A stretch of 64,000 nucleotides of DNA from Turnera subulata (Eukaryota; Streptophyta; Magnoliopsida; Malpighiales; Passifloraceae), in contig JAKUCV010007752.1 of the NCBI GenBank assembly GCA_028386065.3, forward strand, positions 37,666 to 101,665. The letters run 5' to 3'. Each line of letters begins with the position of its first letter. Within the stretch, counting starts at the first letter, position 1. Shown here one piece after another: positions 44,559-56,414 of the stretch. The position numbers were made by a program, and so were the translations under genes. Below the pieces are notes generated by a model. That model did no database searches and was not told the origin of the DNA. It saw only the letters and a program-made list of their open reading frames with translations.

Positions 44559-45561
44559 CTAATTGTTGCACGGTTTAGGATATAGCAAGTAGTATTTACT
44601 GCTTCAGCCCAAAAATAAGTTGGCAAAAATTATTCATTTAACATTGTCCTAGCCATTTTCTTGTAGAGTTCGGTTCTTCCTTTCTACTACCCCATTTTGT
44701 TGGGGAGTTCTAGGAGCCGAGAATGTATGCTCAATGCCATGTTCATCACAAAAATGATTAAAAACAAGTTTATCAAATTCACCACCATGGTCACTCCTAA
44801 TCTTGGCTAATTTATAACCCTTTTCATTTTGAAGTTTTCTTATCAAAGAAGTAAATTCATAAAGTGCATGGTCCTTTTGTGAGAGGAAGATGACCCATGT
44901 GAAACGAGAGTAGTCATCTATAATAACAAAAGTGTAGTACTTACCTCCAAGACTTACCACTTTAACAGGTCCAAAGAAATCATGGTGTAGTAGCTCAAAT
45001 GGTTTGGTAGTGGAGATGCACTTTTTAGGCTTGAATGAGCTTTTGAATTGCTTTCCAATTTGGCAAGAATGACATACCTTCTCTTTTTCAAACTTCAGCA
45101 TAGGTAGTCCCCTCACAAGTTCCTTGTTTTGAAGTTTTGCAATAAGCTCATGATGTGCATGTCCCAATCTTCTATGCCAAATTCAGCTGTTTCTGTACTA
45201 ACATTTAAGCACTTGTTTTCCGGATTAGTGACATCAAACTATTAATGGAATACAAGTTTCCTTGCCTTTTACCGACAAGCAAAGTTTGATTATCATCATT
45301 GTTAGTTACTAAGCATTTGTTAGATTCAAAAATTACTTTGCATCCACGATCACACAACTGACTTATGCTAAGTAAGTTAAATTTTAGATTTTGAACTAAC
45401 AACACATGCTCAATGGTTGGATCCTTACCGACATTACCTACACCCAATACCTTTCCTTTCGATTTGTCGCCAAAGGTGACAGAACCTTTACGTCTTGGAT
45501 TTAAGGAGGAGAACTTGGACATATCACCCGTCATATGTCTTGAGCACCCACTATCGAGCAC
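44559..45561 (-). pseudogene. SIRE-type protease end and integrase core
   Basis: From the right: protease with MLDSGCSRHMTGD; GAG-pre-integrase (LGHAHHELIAKL-like, with CHSCQIGKQFKSSF); the integrase core (LLHHDFFGPVKVVSLGGKYY, IIDDYSRFTWVIFL, KIRSDHGGEFD) and the HTFSAPRTPQQNGVVERKNRTLQ block. A TAG follows, and the reading is disrupted before the Gy2 junction. Bases 44559-44563 are the TSD copy. The reading continues left of Gy2 at 34534. Confidence 0.87.
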
Positions 45562-45589
45562 CCACTCATCCCCACTGACCTGTTCAATG

Positions 45590-47244
45590 TCAAGTTTTAG
45601 GTACCCAAACGTGCTTGGGTCCTTGTGAATTAGTCTTGGTACCTTTAGGTACCCATATAAACTTTATGGGACAATTCTTTCTCCTAAAGATACAATTCTT
45701 GATTTTGTATCCATGTCTATTACAAAAATGATAAGCGATGTTATGGCTAGATACTATCCTAACAAATTCAGTCCTATGATATGCTTTAGTTTTTCGGGTA
45801 TTAGAAGCATAGTTAGGCTTAGCTTGAAAAATGTGATGTGTAGCTCCAAGACCTACCTTTTGTAATGTATGTCTTTGTTGACTTAGAATCATATCTAAAC
45901 CTTTATTTCCATGATCAAACTTTTCAAGCATATTTTTTAGAGAATCCACAGTCTTTTTCAGATCCACATTTTCATGTGCAAGTCTTGTATTCTCTTCTTT
46001 ACATGTATCAAGTTGTTGCACAAGAACCTTTTGTGACTTAGCAAGGGTTTCTCTATCCGCTTTGGCGTCTTCAAAGCCATTATTGCAAAGAGTCAGATGT
46101 TTAGCCATTTCTTCATTTTTTATCATACACTCTTTCTTTTCAGATTTTAAAAGTTCAACCTTCCTTTTCAATGCTTTATTTGTCTTAGCCATGGCTTTAA
46201 AACTTTCATATAATTCTTCATATGCATCATGGAGTTCTTCAAAAGAAAAGCTAGATGAGTTGGAATGATTTACCTCTTTTTCTTCTTGTGCCATAAGACA
46301 AAGGTTTGCTGATTCCTCTTCATCCGATTCATCATCAGAGTCAAGGTCATCCCTTGCAGTCATTGCTTTCTTCCCTTTGTTCTTGAAGTTGTTGAACTTG
46401 GTTTTTCGTATGTTGGGACATTCGGCCTTGATGTGCCAGGGTTGATTGCAACCATAGCACAAGAGTTGCTCTTTCTTTGATTCATCAACCTTCACACCTC
46501 TGAAGTTCCTACCCTTGAGGTTTCTCCTTCTCATGAATTTCACAAATTTCCTTGTAATTAAGGCAACATCTGGGTCACTTTTGGAATCACTCTCATGTGA
46601 AGACTTGAGAGCTATATCCTTCTTTCTTTTTGGTTTTTCTTCAAATTTTGACCCATGAACAATGAGACTTCCCATAAGATCATTGTAAGTGAGAGTGTTC
46701 ATGTCTTTGGCTTGCTCAATAGCAGTAACCTTCGGTTCCCATTCAGAGGGAGGAGATCGAAGAATTTTTGTCACCTTCTCCTTGTTTGTGATGATTTTGC
46801 CAAGACAAGCCAAGTTGTTATACAAGATAGTGAATCTTGTGTCAAGTTCTTGTATGGTTTCATCTGGGAACATCTGGAACAACTTAAACTCTCTCATCAG
46901 CCGATTCATCTTTGACTCTTTGACTTGGTTTGTTCCTTCATGCGCAATGCATAGAGTACTCCAATTTCACGTGATGTTTCACATGATCTGACTCTTTCAA
47001 ATTCGGCTTGACTGATGCCACAAAGGAGTGCATTCTTTACTTGGGCATCTAGTCTAGCTTTCTTCATTTCAGTTTCACTCTAGGACTTTATTTCCTTAGT
47101 TGGACGAGAGTAAGGAGAATTTACAACTTCCCACATCTCAAGATCCTTTCCTTAAAGAAAGGTCTTCATGCAAAACTACTAATGATCAAATTTGAGGCCA
47201 TTGAAGAAGGGTGCATTGTTGATATTGTTTTCCTCAAATGCCAT
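45590..47244 (-). pseudogene. SIRE-type gag with coiled coil and zinc knuckle
   Basis: The conserved gag ATG is at 47244 (MAFEENNINNAPFFNG), but several stops lie before the long open frame of 46909-45590. That frame contains EFKLFQMFPDETIQELDTRF, a knuckle (CYGCNQPWHIKAEC; Gln for the usual Gly), a long heptad-rich region from about residue 215 to 340, and a second Cys/His cluster (YHFCNRHGYKIKNC). The C-terminus approaches the protease. The long coiled coil after the knuckle is typical of SIRE/Maximus gag. Confidence 0.85.
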
Positions 47245-47286
47245 GATCTTTTCTCCTGGATATTAATCCACTGATGGAGATTCCTT

Positions 47287-47298
47287 GCTCCGCTACCA
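47287..47298 (-). other. SIRE-type primer-binding site
   Basis: The minus strand reads TGGTAGCGGAGC, 2 bases inside the right LTR. Confidence 0.75.
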
Positions 47299-47300
47299 AT

Positions 47301-48529
47301 TGTTGGCCCAAAAGTGGCTAAGAAGGCGGGCGCTGGGGGGGGGGGAGTGTGGGTGGTGAATTAGCCTTGCTGTTTAAAACCTAATTTGGCGTCTCAGATG
47401 CCAGACTGCTTTTCTCTCTGAAAATGTGTTTATGACCACTAATAAACACACTAACCAAAATGCAATGAGGAAGAGTTAGAGAAAATATGACACAGGATTT
47501 ATAGTGGTTCGCCACACAAGACTACCTCTACTACTCAAGGATCCCCCCTTGAGATTTCTAACAAACTCTTATTATGGTTTTTCACGGGTTCAACCACTAA
47601 CCTAAAATACAAGTTTTTCCCTTAGGCTTAACTCAAACCTTACACACTCACCACAAAGCTTTCCCTAGCTTTATCTTACAGAAAACCCTTTGATATAGAA
47701 GTTATAACTAAGTACAACAACTTTTCCCTTCAAATATTGTCTCACAATGAACTAGGAAAAGTGTTTGACTCTCTCCCATTGCTTGACTTTTGAGAACTGC
47801 AAGTGCACTAACTTTGCTTGAATTCAGAATCTCGGTTTAGCAGCTCTGAGGTTCTCCTTGAATCAGCATCTCATTATATAGGCAAGTTGGATGGTGGAAA
47901 TTTCAAAAGATCCGTTACATGTCCCTTTCCATCCAGCTGGTTTATCTTCCGAGGTACCAGAGCGTCAACGTTCACTTTGCCTATTGTCCCTCTCACTTTG
48001 GCACGAGATCCAGTTGTCAGCAACTTTTTGTCATTGATATCATTGTTTAGCATAGTCTTAGGTTGGTCCTAGGAAGTTTGAATTCAGCTGACCTTTGATT
48101 TGTTTAAGGTAGCCTTTTCATTGATTCAGATTCCACAGAAAGTAGTGTACTAGGTTCCTTTGACCAATCCCCATAGGGATTAAACAATCAAGTCACATGG
48201 ATGTCTTTTGATGAAAGCGATATCTCATGTGCACTAACACTCTCCAATCCCACTCACTTCTTCTTCAAAGGAGTCGATCACAGATGGGGCACTTGTGTGA
48301 GCTGCAAATCATGGTTAGAAGCACAAGATGCAATACATAGGTTTGTATATGTTTGTCATAATCAAAACCTAGTTAGTGTATTTAATTATATAATAATAAT
48401 TGACATATTAAATTGTATTTAAAGGCATATTATAATATTATAATCAATGTCATAATTTAATCTATGTCTTATGTTAATAATCATACTTAATTAGGCCTAA
48501 GCAACTTCCTAATCATCAATTGATTCACA
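47301..48529 (-). repeat. SIRE-type right (5') LTR, 1229 bp
   Basis: TGTTGGCCCAAAAG.. to ..GATTCACA, including a run of eleven or so Gs near its start. It serves as the empty-site reference for the MITE in the left LTR. Confidence 0.9.
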
Positions 48530-48674
48530 AAAACAACACATGCATCATTAGGGGGTAAAAACATGATTCTGAAAGCCTAACCAAAAACGGTAAGGTTTTA
48601 GCTGTCAATTTTCGTCTCTATGTTGTTTTAGATGACCAAATATTTTCATGAATCCTTCTATCTTTGATAATTAA

Positions 48675-50934
48675 TGTAATATCCCAACGCCAACAGACCC
48701 CGCCAAATTATAATATAAAAGGAGAAAAAAATATTAGATAAACAAAAATAAAGAGAGTAAACCACATTAGTCTTCTCAAACAACCAAAACCTCCCAAGAA
48801 CCTACATTGAGACCTTTTTTTTTTGTAGATCACACGGTTTAGAGTGAACTAAAGGATTGATATTTCTACAATCAACACAGGGAAAAGTTTTTTTTTTCTT
48901 TAAGGTGAGTATTCAAATCCTAAATCCTCATATTGGTCTACGGATTTTATGATTATTGAATGTAATTTTATGGTTAGAGAAGAAATTTTGATGTTTTGGA
49001 TGGAGGAAAGGTACGATTGGGAGTCGTGGTGATTATATGTTTGGAGTCTGAAATTTAGAAATTAATTTTGTTATTTAATCTTGAGGCTAATAGAGCTTGT
49101 TTTATATCACCAAAAATCTTACGGAGTTTTACTGTGGTTTTTACGGATAGTTAATCGAATTTCTTTGAAATAAATAGAACAGTGGGAGGTGTGCAGTATG
49201 TTTTCTGCAGTATTTGACTCGAATTTGAAAATTCAACATGAATCATAGGAAATGAATTAGAGGATTAGGTTTATATGGTTGGAGAGATTATTAAGTCTAT
49301 TTTCTAGTGGCTATAATTTTATAATTTTTAGAAGTCGGTACAGGGAGGTATTGAGAAAATACCGAGAAGTAGTCTGTTTAAGAAAGCTGACAGAAGGGTT
49401 GGATTGCGTGAATTATTTGGAATAAAATACAAGGACTTATGAAATTTATAAATTATAAAAAGAATAGGAATCATTTCTAGTTTCTTAAAAAATTTATGGA
49501 GTTGTATTTAGAGTCTTTTACGAATTGTTATGCATTTTTAAGTAAGACTTGTGCAAAGAACACTTTCTACCTATTAAGGAAACCTAATAAAAATATTTTT
49601 TTTTTTGTGATTGTAGGTTCTCATTCTTCTTCTTGAACTCAAATTGGATATTTGGAGTATATAAGGTAAGTGAATCTTCATACTCTCTATGGCTTTAGTA
49701 ATGAAATAGGTGTTTTATAAAAATTATCCTTTTAGAAAATTATGTATACATGTATGCTCGTATTTCGCTTACAATTAGGGACAAGCACATGGTATTTTTG
49801 ATATTGTTTTCATATACTTATGAATGATGATTTGTAATATGCTTTCATGAGTCTCAATGAATTTTCCTTGCTTGGAGAAATTAGTTTTATCACGATTTAA
49901 ACGAATTTTTAAGTGAAAGCATGGAATTATGTATTTGAATGTCATCTCTCAATGTATGTGAGTTGTTATATTATGACTATGAAATAGTACCCAGGACCAA
50001 CAAGTGAAAATGTTGGTTGACCAACAGGTTAGAACAGTTGGATATGAATCCATAGCCAACGATTGTGGGTTGGTTGACAAACCGGTTAGAATAGTTAGAT
50101 ATGAACCCATGGCTAACACGTAGCGGGTTAGTTGACCAACAGGTATAATAGTTGACTATGAAATAGTACCCAAGACCAACAAGTGAAAATGTTGGTTGAC
50201 CAACAGGTTAGAATAGTTGGATATGAATCCATAGCCAACAATTGTGGGTTGGTTGACAAACCGGTTAGAATAGTTAGATATGAACCCATGGCAAACAAGT
50301 ATAGGGTTAGTTGACCAACAGGTACAATAGTTGGATATGAACCCAGTGCCAACCGGTATAATAATCGGTGGTTTATCGATATAATTTTGAGAGAGCGGTA
50401 ATACATTGTTTTTCTATGTTACTGAATGTTGAATGAACTATCTGATTTTGATGTTTAAAATAATTTATTTGAAAAAGTTTGTATTATCAGATATACATCG
50501 TGTATAGTTATTTGTGATAAAACTATGCTTGTTACAGTAGACTATGTATGGTGAAACTTACTAAGAAAGTTGTAGCTTAACCCCCATTTCCTTCCCCCAC
50601 ATGTGAAAGCTAAGGTGCTGCGGATTTCTAATCGGCGGGAGGCATTTCTTACATTTGAGTCGTTGTCAGTTCTCAAACACTCTTTATATTATTAGAGGAT
50701 TAGATTAGAATTTTATATGGTAACTCTAAAAATATTTTAAAATTTATGCTTTGACTCAAAGTATTTTATTTGGCTTATTATTTATTCTATATGAGAATTT
50801 TCTTAAAAAATTTTGAAGAATTTATTTATTTATTTATTTTGAATCTTTTATAATGAATGGTTTAATGGATACATATACCCCTAATACTTTGGTTGGAGTG
50901 ATATGGCCACGTTTTGCAGTTTCAAGGCGTGACA
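48675..50934 (+). repeat. LTR of the truncated chromovirus-like element, 2260 bp
   Basis: TG..CA ends with U5 running into the primer site. There is no second LTR in the window. It contains two 179-bp subrepeats. Confidence 0.75.
49975..50332 (+). repeat. Two tandem 179-bp subrepeats in the LTR
   Basis: Units start at 49975 and 50154 (GACTATGAAATAGTACCCA). Each unit is itself built from related segments of about 60 bp around GGTTGACCAACAGGTTAGAA and ATGAACCCATGGC. Confidence 0.85.
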
Positions 50935-51429
50935 TATTGTGATAGCGGTGCAAAATTTTTTGTGAAATGTATTTTCTTAGGAATATATTTTTGATAAATT
51001 TTTTAGTAAGTAATTTGTCTACTAGCTTTATACTTTTTTACTAAAGTAGTACTTGTCTCCTGCATCTCAAGCTGATATCGTCGGATTACCATAAGTTTTT
51101 GGCCAACCTTATACATATGCAACAACAGCAGCAACCTGTACTAGTTACCCCCACGTCACAACATGATCATGCACTTCCACATGAGAGATTTCAGAAGACT
51201 AATCCACCTAAGTTTTAAGGTGGACCTGGCCCACTTGTTGCTGTGAATTGGGTTAAGGAGATGGAAAAATTGTTTGAAGCTATGCAAATACTAGCTAAAA
51301 GGAAATTGCGATTGACGATTCCTTGTTGGATCGGCTTCGCACTAGAAGGACATCACCAAGGATCTTTATGCTAATGAAGATGAACTTTTAGTCTGGGAAA
51401 AGTTCAATGAGATAGTACTAACACACTAA

Positions 51430-51794
51430 CACAGTTATTTCCAGAGTGATATAGAATGGGCCATCGGGCCTAACAACCCAGACCCAGGCAGTCAAGGCCC
51501 TTAAGAATTAGGCCCGCATTGACCCATCCCTTAGCCTTTCTAACGGAAATCTGAAACGGCTAATGAAAGAGTGGCACACGGCTCTATCACATTGGGAAAG
51601 GAAGCTTCCCAGGGAAAAACATGAGCACGTAGGGGAAAAGAAATATAAAAGGAAGGGATTATGGTGTATTATTCATTCACTCACCTGTAACCAAAAACAA
51701 GTCACCATCAATAAAATATTTCTTCTCTATTTTTTGATGTATTTCAAGTTCCCGTGTATTTATTTTACACCAATTTGGTTCCATTATCAGGAAC
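51430..51794 (+). mobile_element. Tat/Retand-like LTR end with primer-binding site
   Basis: A TATA-like ATATAAAAGGAAGG (about 51645), CAATAAAATATT (about 51710), an LTR end at TTTTACA (about 51769), and CCAATTTGGTTCCATTATCAG after it. This layout matches Tat-clade gypsy LTRs, whose primer site is usually TTTGGCGCCGTCTGTGGGAA; here several bases differ. The relic is cut at 51795 by the next LTR. Confidence 0.5.
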
Positions 51795-52521
51795 TGTGAA
51801 TACCCAACCCAAAATCACTTGGGCCTATTCACCTAATCCTTTCGCCTTCTTCCTCGGGTAAATCCCATAACATTGGAGTCGCCACCCAAGTTTTATTAAG
51901 GACAAAACTTGGGAAAAACCTTAATATGACTCCTTTAGGCTACATGGTCATGGCGAACCAAAGTTGTGGGATCGGGGGTTCATCACAGATAGGAAGGTGT
52001 TAGGTACCCATCCGTGTTGGGTCTAGACTATGTGCAATTACAAAACGCAAGTGTGCCTGGTGCAAGTGTGCATGTGTGGAAAATAAAGAGAAGGGGAGAA
52101 GAATACGATTTGGCTTGCATCCCATTGTAAGACGGAGACTACCTACGTACCCGAGTGATTGGGGTCAAAGCCACGTTGTTCTAAACATGGCACAAACTGG
52201 CCACTTACATCATCAAAAACATCAGCATAAAATCAGCAAAGAATTGATCAAAAAGAAGGCTTAGTGTTACCTCTTGTAGCCCTCTAGCACTTTGCAGTGG
52301 GTTGAGTTCTACACCCACCTTCTTGCCGCTTCTATGCTCTATGGTTGATCCTCTTCTTGACCTCTCCTTGCTGGACTACTGCTAAAGCCTCCCCATGAAA
52401 TTCCTCTAGAGTTTCTGCCTAAAGAATGTATTTCTTAGGCTTGGAGAAGTAGAGTTTCTTCAAGCACTCAAGGCTTATAGGTGTGTATGTGAGAAAAGTG
52501 TCCCTTGAAATGTGTGTGAGG

Positions 52522-54103
52522 TGTTAGTAATATGCCCAAAAGCCAATCAATGGATGATTGTAGTCATGTATATACATTAAGGTTATTCCAACAAATATGT
52601 TTATGAGATAAACACTTGCACATATTTATAACCTTAGAATATTATATATTCTTAAATGTCCCTAATCGATTATTATTATGGATGTCCCTAGTCGATTATT
52701 ATTATGGATGTCCCTACTCGATTATTATTATGGGTGGGTTGTAATAAAACATTAAGACAAGCGTATGTTGAGAATTATATGAGATATGAATTCTACATAC
52801 GGGTACAAGTTAGAGAACTTGTGGACTGGACCGACCCACATAAGAACCCTACATGGAATGTTATATGATTGTCATTAGTGGTTCTTATATGTATTGTCTT
52901 TACACCTGAGATCGTCAAGGTTCCCAACATATGAGTCATATACTTTGATATTATTCCTAGTCACTCGTAACTGAGTAGACGAAAGGGTAATCATTGGGTA
53001 TATGATGTAATGTGTAGTGGGTTTTGATCGATCAAGATGGGATTCGTCCAACCCATATAACGGGTATATTATCAGATGGGCCTCTTGATAGAGTTGAACT
53101 GTAAATGAGTGGCCATGCTCGAATTATATGATATGGTGATATCATGAGTACCCGGTTTTATACAGTTAACTCGGGGATCAACAAACTAAGATTAAACATA
53201 TACGAGATTGACGTTTTCCATGTCTCGTGTTTAATCTTGATAATGGGACGAAAAGACGATGACATGTTTCCGAGGCATATTGAATCAGTACTGATCTTGT
53301 CCTTTGGGTAGCAATGATGTGTTGCTAGACGCCGCTCTTTGCTTATAATTGTAAAATGAGATTTTAAGATTATTGCCAAACGTTACAAGTGCCTACAGGG
53401 TAACACACTTAGAACTGTTGATTCGAGCAGGTGGTTGAACCATGGTTGGACCGTGGCTCGACCAAGTGGGTGGACCATGGTTGAACCTTGGTTGGATCTT
53501 GGTTGGATCGGGTCGTTTTGGGCTGATTTGGTTCACTAATTATCAGAATTATTGAACCAGAATTAGTGCCATATGATGTGTATTCCTATATATGATGATA
53601 TATATAATTAATGCTTAGTGGAGCATTAAGTCATAGTGGAAATATAATCATGAAGGATAAGACATGATTATGTTGGCCAATGACTTAATAAACTATGCAT
53701 TTCAAGTGTGTATAAATAGGGTGAAGGCTTGATCAGATTTTCAGACCAAGCAAGGCTTAACACACTCTTCACACTTGAGAAAAACACATCAAACACTCTC
53801 TAGTCCCTAGCTCTCGAAAATTTTGCAGTTAGCACTGCGGTTCGGGAGTGCTCGGGTTAGTGATCGTGAGATGGTTGCTAGCAGTCATCAACGGTTCGTG
53901 TGGATATCATAGAGGAGCCGGATTTCTTGTCGGGTTCTTGCTGATTCTACACTACAGTTGGGTGAAAGACCTCAACCATACAAGGTACGAAAATTTCTGT
54001 TGTTCGGTTTAGTTGGTTCACTTGGATCCTCCATGGTTTCTGGGCTTTCCGCTGCGCATTTTATTGCATATGAGTGTCATATTTGCATGTCCGAAAACTT
54101 ACA
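52522..54103 (+). repeat. Copia (52522-60839) left LTR, 1582 bp
   Basis: TGTTAGTAATATGCCC.. to ..GAAAACTTACA. It is longer than the right LTR because it keeps about 190 bp (about 52735-52915) and two extra 27-bp units that the right copy lacks. Confidence 0.92.
52655..52735 (+). repeat. Three 27-bp tandem units in the left LTR
   Basis: ATGTCCCTARTCGATTATTATTATGG repeated three times, with one unit ending GGGTGGG. The right LTR has a single unit at about 59605. Confidence 0.85.
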
Positions 54104-54104
54104 G

Positions 54105-54116
54105 TGGTAGCGGAGC
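54105..54116 (+). other. Copia (52522-60839) primer-binding site
   Basis: TGGTAGCGGAGC, 1 base after the left LTR. Confidence 0.78.
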
Positions 54117-54401
54117 CTCTTGTGAAGTTCTAAACCGAATTTGTTGTGCATATGTGTGATATGTACCTGCAAATATATATGATGTGTTGTATATGATGTA
54201 ACATGATCATGATATATTGAATTCCATTTGTATATGTGATATATGTTGAGGTTGTTTTGTCAAAAGTGTTTTGACAATAAGAACTTGAATGGTATGTGAT
54301 ATCAATCAAGGTGTTATTGGCAGTAAGTCGAAAAGTTCGACTCGGAAAAATCGATTGTCGGTTTGTGTATAGAACGATTGTCGTTCTAGTGCAGCAGGGC
54401 C

Positions 54402-54975
54402 AGGACATCGATGTTCATCAGATCAACATCGATGTTCACATTAAGATTTTCCTTGGCCGAGACCACTGAACATCGATGTTGTGAGACAAACATCGATGTT
54501 CTCATGTCAAGTGGCCTTGGCAGAAAGGATTGAACATCGATGTTCAGGTTTCAACATCGATGTTCATGCCTTCTGTCAGATTGTTTTGAGACTCTAGATT
54601 CTCGTGGACATCGATGTTCAGCATTGGACATCGATGTTCTTGAGTTCCAGAAGTCTCAAACATCGATGTTTAAACATCAGACATTGATGTTTAAAAACTA
54701 CTGCCAAAATTTGGACTTTGAGAATTTATAAACATCGATGTTCTTGAGCTCTGCCAAATAGTTTGGAGTTCCAGAGCTTCATGAACATCGACGTGGAGGT
54801 TAGGACATCGATGTTCTTGACTTCCAGAGCCCAATAGACATCGATGTTCAAGTCAGGACATCGATGTTCCTGTGCACAGCCAAGTTGTTGGGAAGAATCA
54901 GATTCTTACAACATCGATGTTCAATATTGGACATCAATGTTCTTATGTATTTTTGGTTTCCAAATTTACAGAACA
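54402..54975 (+). repeat. Palindrome array: about 18 copies of AACATCGATGTT-type sites
   Basis: A 10-12 bp perfect palindrome (ACATCGATGT, usually AACATCGATGTT or GGACATCGATGTTC) recurs about 14 times exactly and about 4 times with one or more changes (for example ACATTGATGT, ACATCAATGT) within 570 bp. Copies often come in pairs separated by 7-10 bp, and pairs recur every 60-90 bp within a looser repeat containing TTCCAGA and TGCCAA. The array lies in the untranslated leader between primer site and gag. Confidence 0.92.
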
Positions 54976-55511
54976 TCAATATATGATTTATCAAGAACAT
55001 GCATATGATGTATAGGAATAATATGTTGATGTAAATATTAAGTTCCTCTTGTGTTGCCTTCCGTGATAAGCACTCATCATTGCTTAGATCAATACTTGGT
55101 AGGTTTTGCTAAAGCAAGGTGCCAATATTTATCCTAGCAAGGTGCGATGGGATAATTATAATATCCGAACTGCTTGTTATGGGTTGAACTTAACTAGGTC
55201 ATCTCAATAGGATTGAGGACTTAGAGGCAAAGAGTTGAGTTAAGTCTATGAGATAGACAAGAACAAGTATTGTTCACTCAACTATCCAAGAGTTACATGA
55301 GATGTATTTGACAAGAGTTGTCTACCTAAATAACTATGATATAAGTGATCAGCCAAAGCTGACTTATCTTGTAGTGAAATATGGATCTTGGCCTACTTAT
55401 AATTATCTTGATTTATGTAGTAGGAGCATCATTTAATAAAATTCCTTATTAAGTGATCTTATGTATACATGACTCTTATTTGTGTGATTTGATCAATGTT
55501 GTAGTGTTATC

Positions 55512-56414
55512 ATGGCCCAAAACACTAGTACACAATCTCTGCGTTCCGTCCTTGAGAAGGAAAAGCTGAATGGGAATAACTTCCTAAAGTGGCATCGCAA
55601 TTTGAGGATAGTCCTCAAACAAGAAAAGAAGTTGTATGTCCTTGAAGGGCCCATTCCAAATGAACCGGCGCCTAATGCTCCTAGGGCGGAAAGAGATGCT
55701 TACAAGAAGCATGTTGATGATGCATTGGATGTTGCATGCCTTATGCTTGTTAACATGGACTCTGAGCTTTAGAGGCAACATGAGAACTTGGGTGCGTTCG
55801 ATATGATCGAACACCTGAAAATGCTCTTTGAAGAGAAAGCTAGGCATGAGAGGTATGAGACCTCTAAGGCATTGTTCCAATGCAAGATGGCTGAGTCATC
55901 ACCGGTGAGACCTCATGTGCTTAAAATGATTGGATACATTGAGAGCCTTGAGGGTCTAGGTTTTCCCTTGCAAAAGGAGTTGGTTGTTGATCTAGTCCTG
56001 CAATCGTTGCCGGATAGTTACAACCAATTTGTCATGAATTTCAATATGAATCATCTTGACAAATCCTTGTCCGAGTTGCTTAACATGTTGGGAACAATTG
56101 AGCAACAAATGAAGGTAAACAAATCCAACAACATTTTGATGGTTGGAAAAGACAAAGGAAAGGGTAAAGCCAAGTTTTACAAGAAGAAGAAATGTGCCAA
56201 AAAGTTTGGTGCATGTGCATCTTCTTGTTCCCATGTGCTGAAACCCAAAGGTGGTATTGCAAAAGAAGGACAATGTTTCCATTGCAACAAACCTGGCCAT
56301 TGGAAACGCAACTGCCCTGTTTATCTTGATGAGGTGAAGAAACAGAAGGGAAGTAAGACTTCCACTTCAGGTATTTTTGTTATAGAAGCTAATATCTCTT
56401 TCTCTGCATCATGA
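55512..56414 (+). pseudogene. Copia gag (Angela/TAR-like) with zinc knuckle
   Basis: ATG at 55512 (MAQNTSTQSLRSVLEKEKLNG), followed by NFLKWHRNLRIVLKQEKK. A TAG at 55770 breaks the frame, which continues unchanged (HENLGAFDMIEHLKMLF.., LVLQSLPDSYNQFVMNF). The knuckle is CFHCNKPGHWKRNC. The frame ends at a TGA at 56412, after which the protease reading (LDTGCGSH) starts in the same frame, so the stop separates gag from pol. Confidence 0.88.

Larger units (their letters stand above)
28714..48529 (-). mobile_element. SIRE/Maximus-type Ty1/copia element with env-position ORF, split by Gy2
   Basis: Minus-strand order: right LTR 47301-48529, primer-binding site, gag, protease, integrase (split by Gy2 at 34535-44558), RT, a deletion, an extra ORF (32549-30614), a polypurine tract (minus GGGGGAGAA at 30105-30114) and the left LTR 28714-30104. 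The RT phrasing ([27 protein letters not shown]), the long coiled-coil gag, the LTR of about 1.2 kb and the extra ORF after pol are the SIRE/Maximus pattern. The left LTR lacks its first 65 or so bases, so no TSD can be read. Without Gy2 the element is about 9.8 kb. Confidence 0.85.
48675..51420 (+). mobile_element. Truncated Ty3/gypsy (chromovirus-like): LTR, primer site and gag start
   Basis: The LTR 48675-50934 starts TGTAATATCCCAACGCC and ends AAGGCGTGACA, followed by a decayed primer site (GATAGCGGTGC, about 50942-50952). A gag fragment is at about 51062-51420: HERFQKTNPPKF, a stop, then GGPGPLVAVNWVKEMEKLFEAMQ. These are the familiar chromovirus gag N-terminal phrases. Everything after about 51420 is missing. 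Confidence 0.78.

Noticed and set aside
54402..54975. Regularly spaced palindromes as a CRISPR array
   Set aside because: Spacers are of unequal length and partly related to each other, the repeat is only 10-12 bp, and the context is a plant retrotransposon leader.
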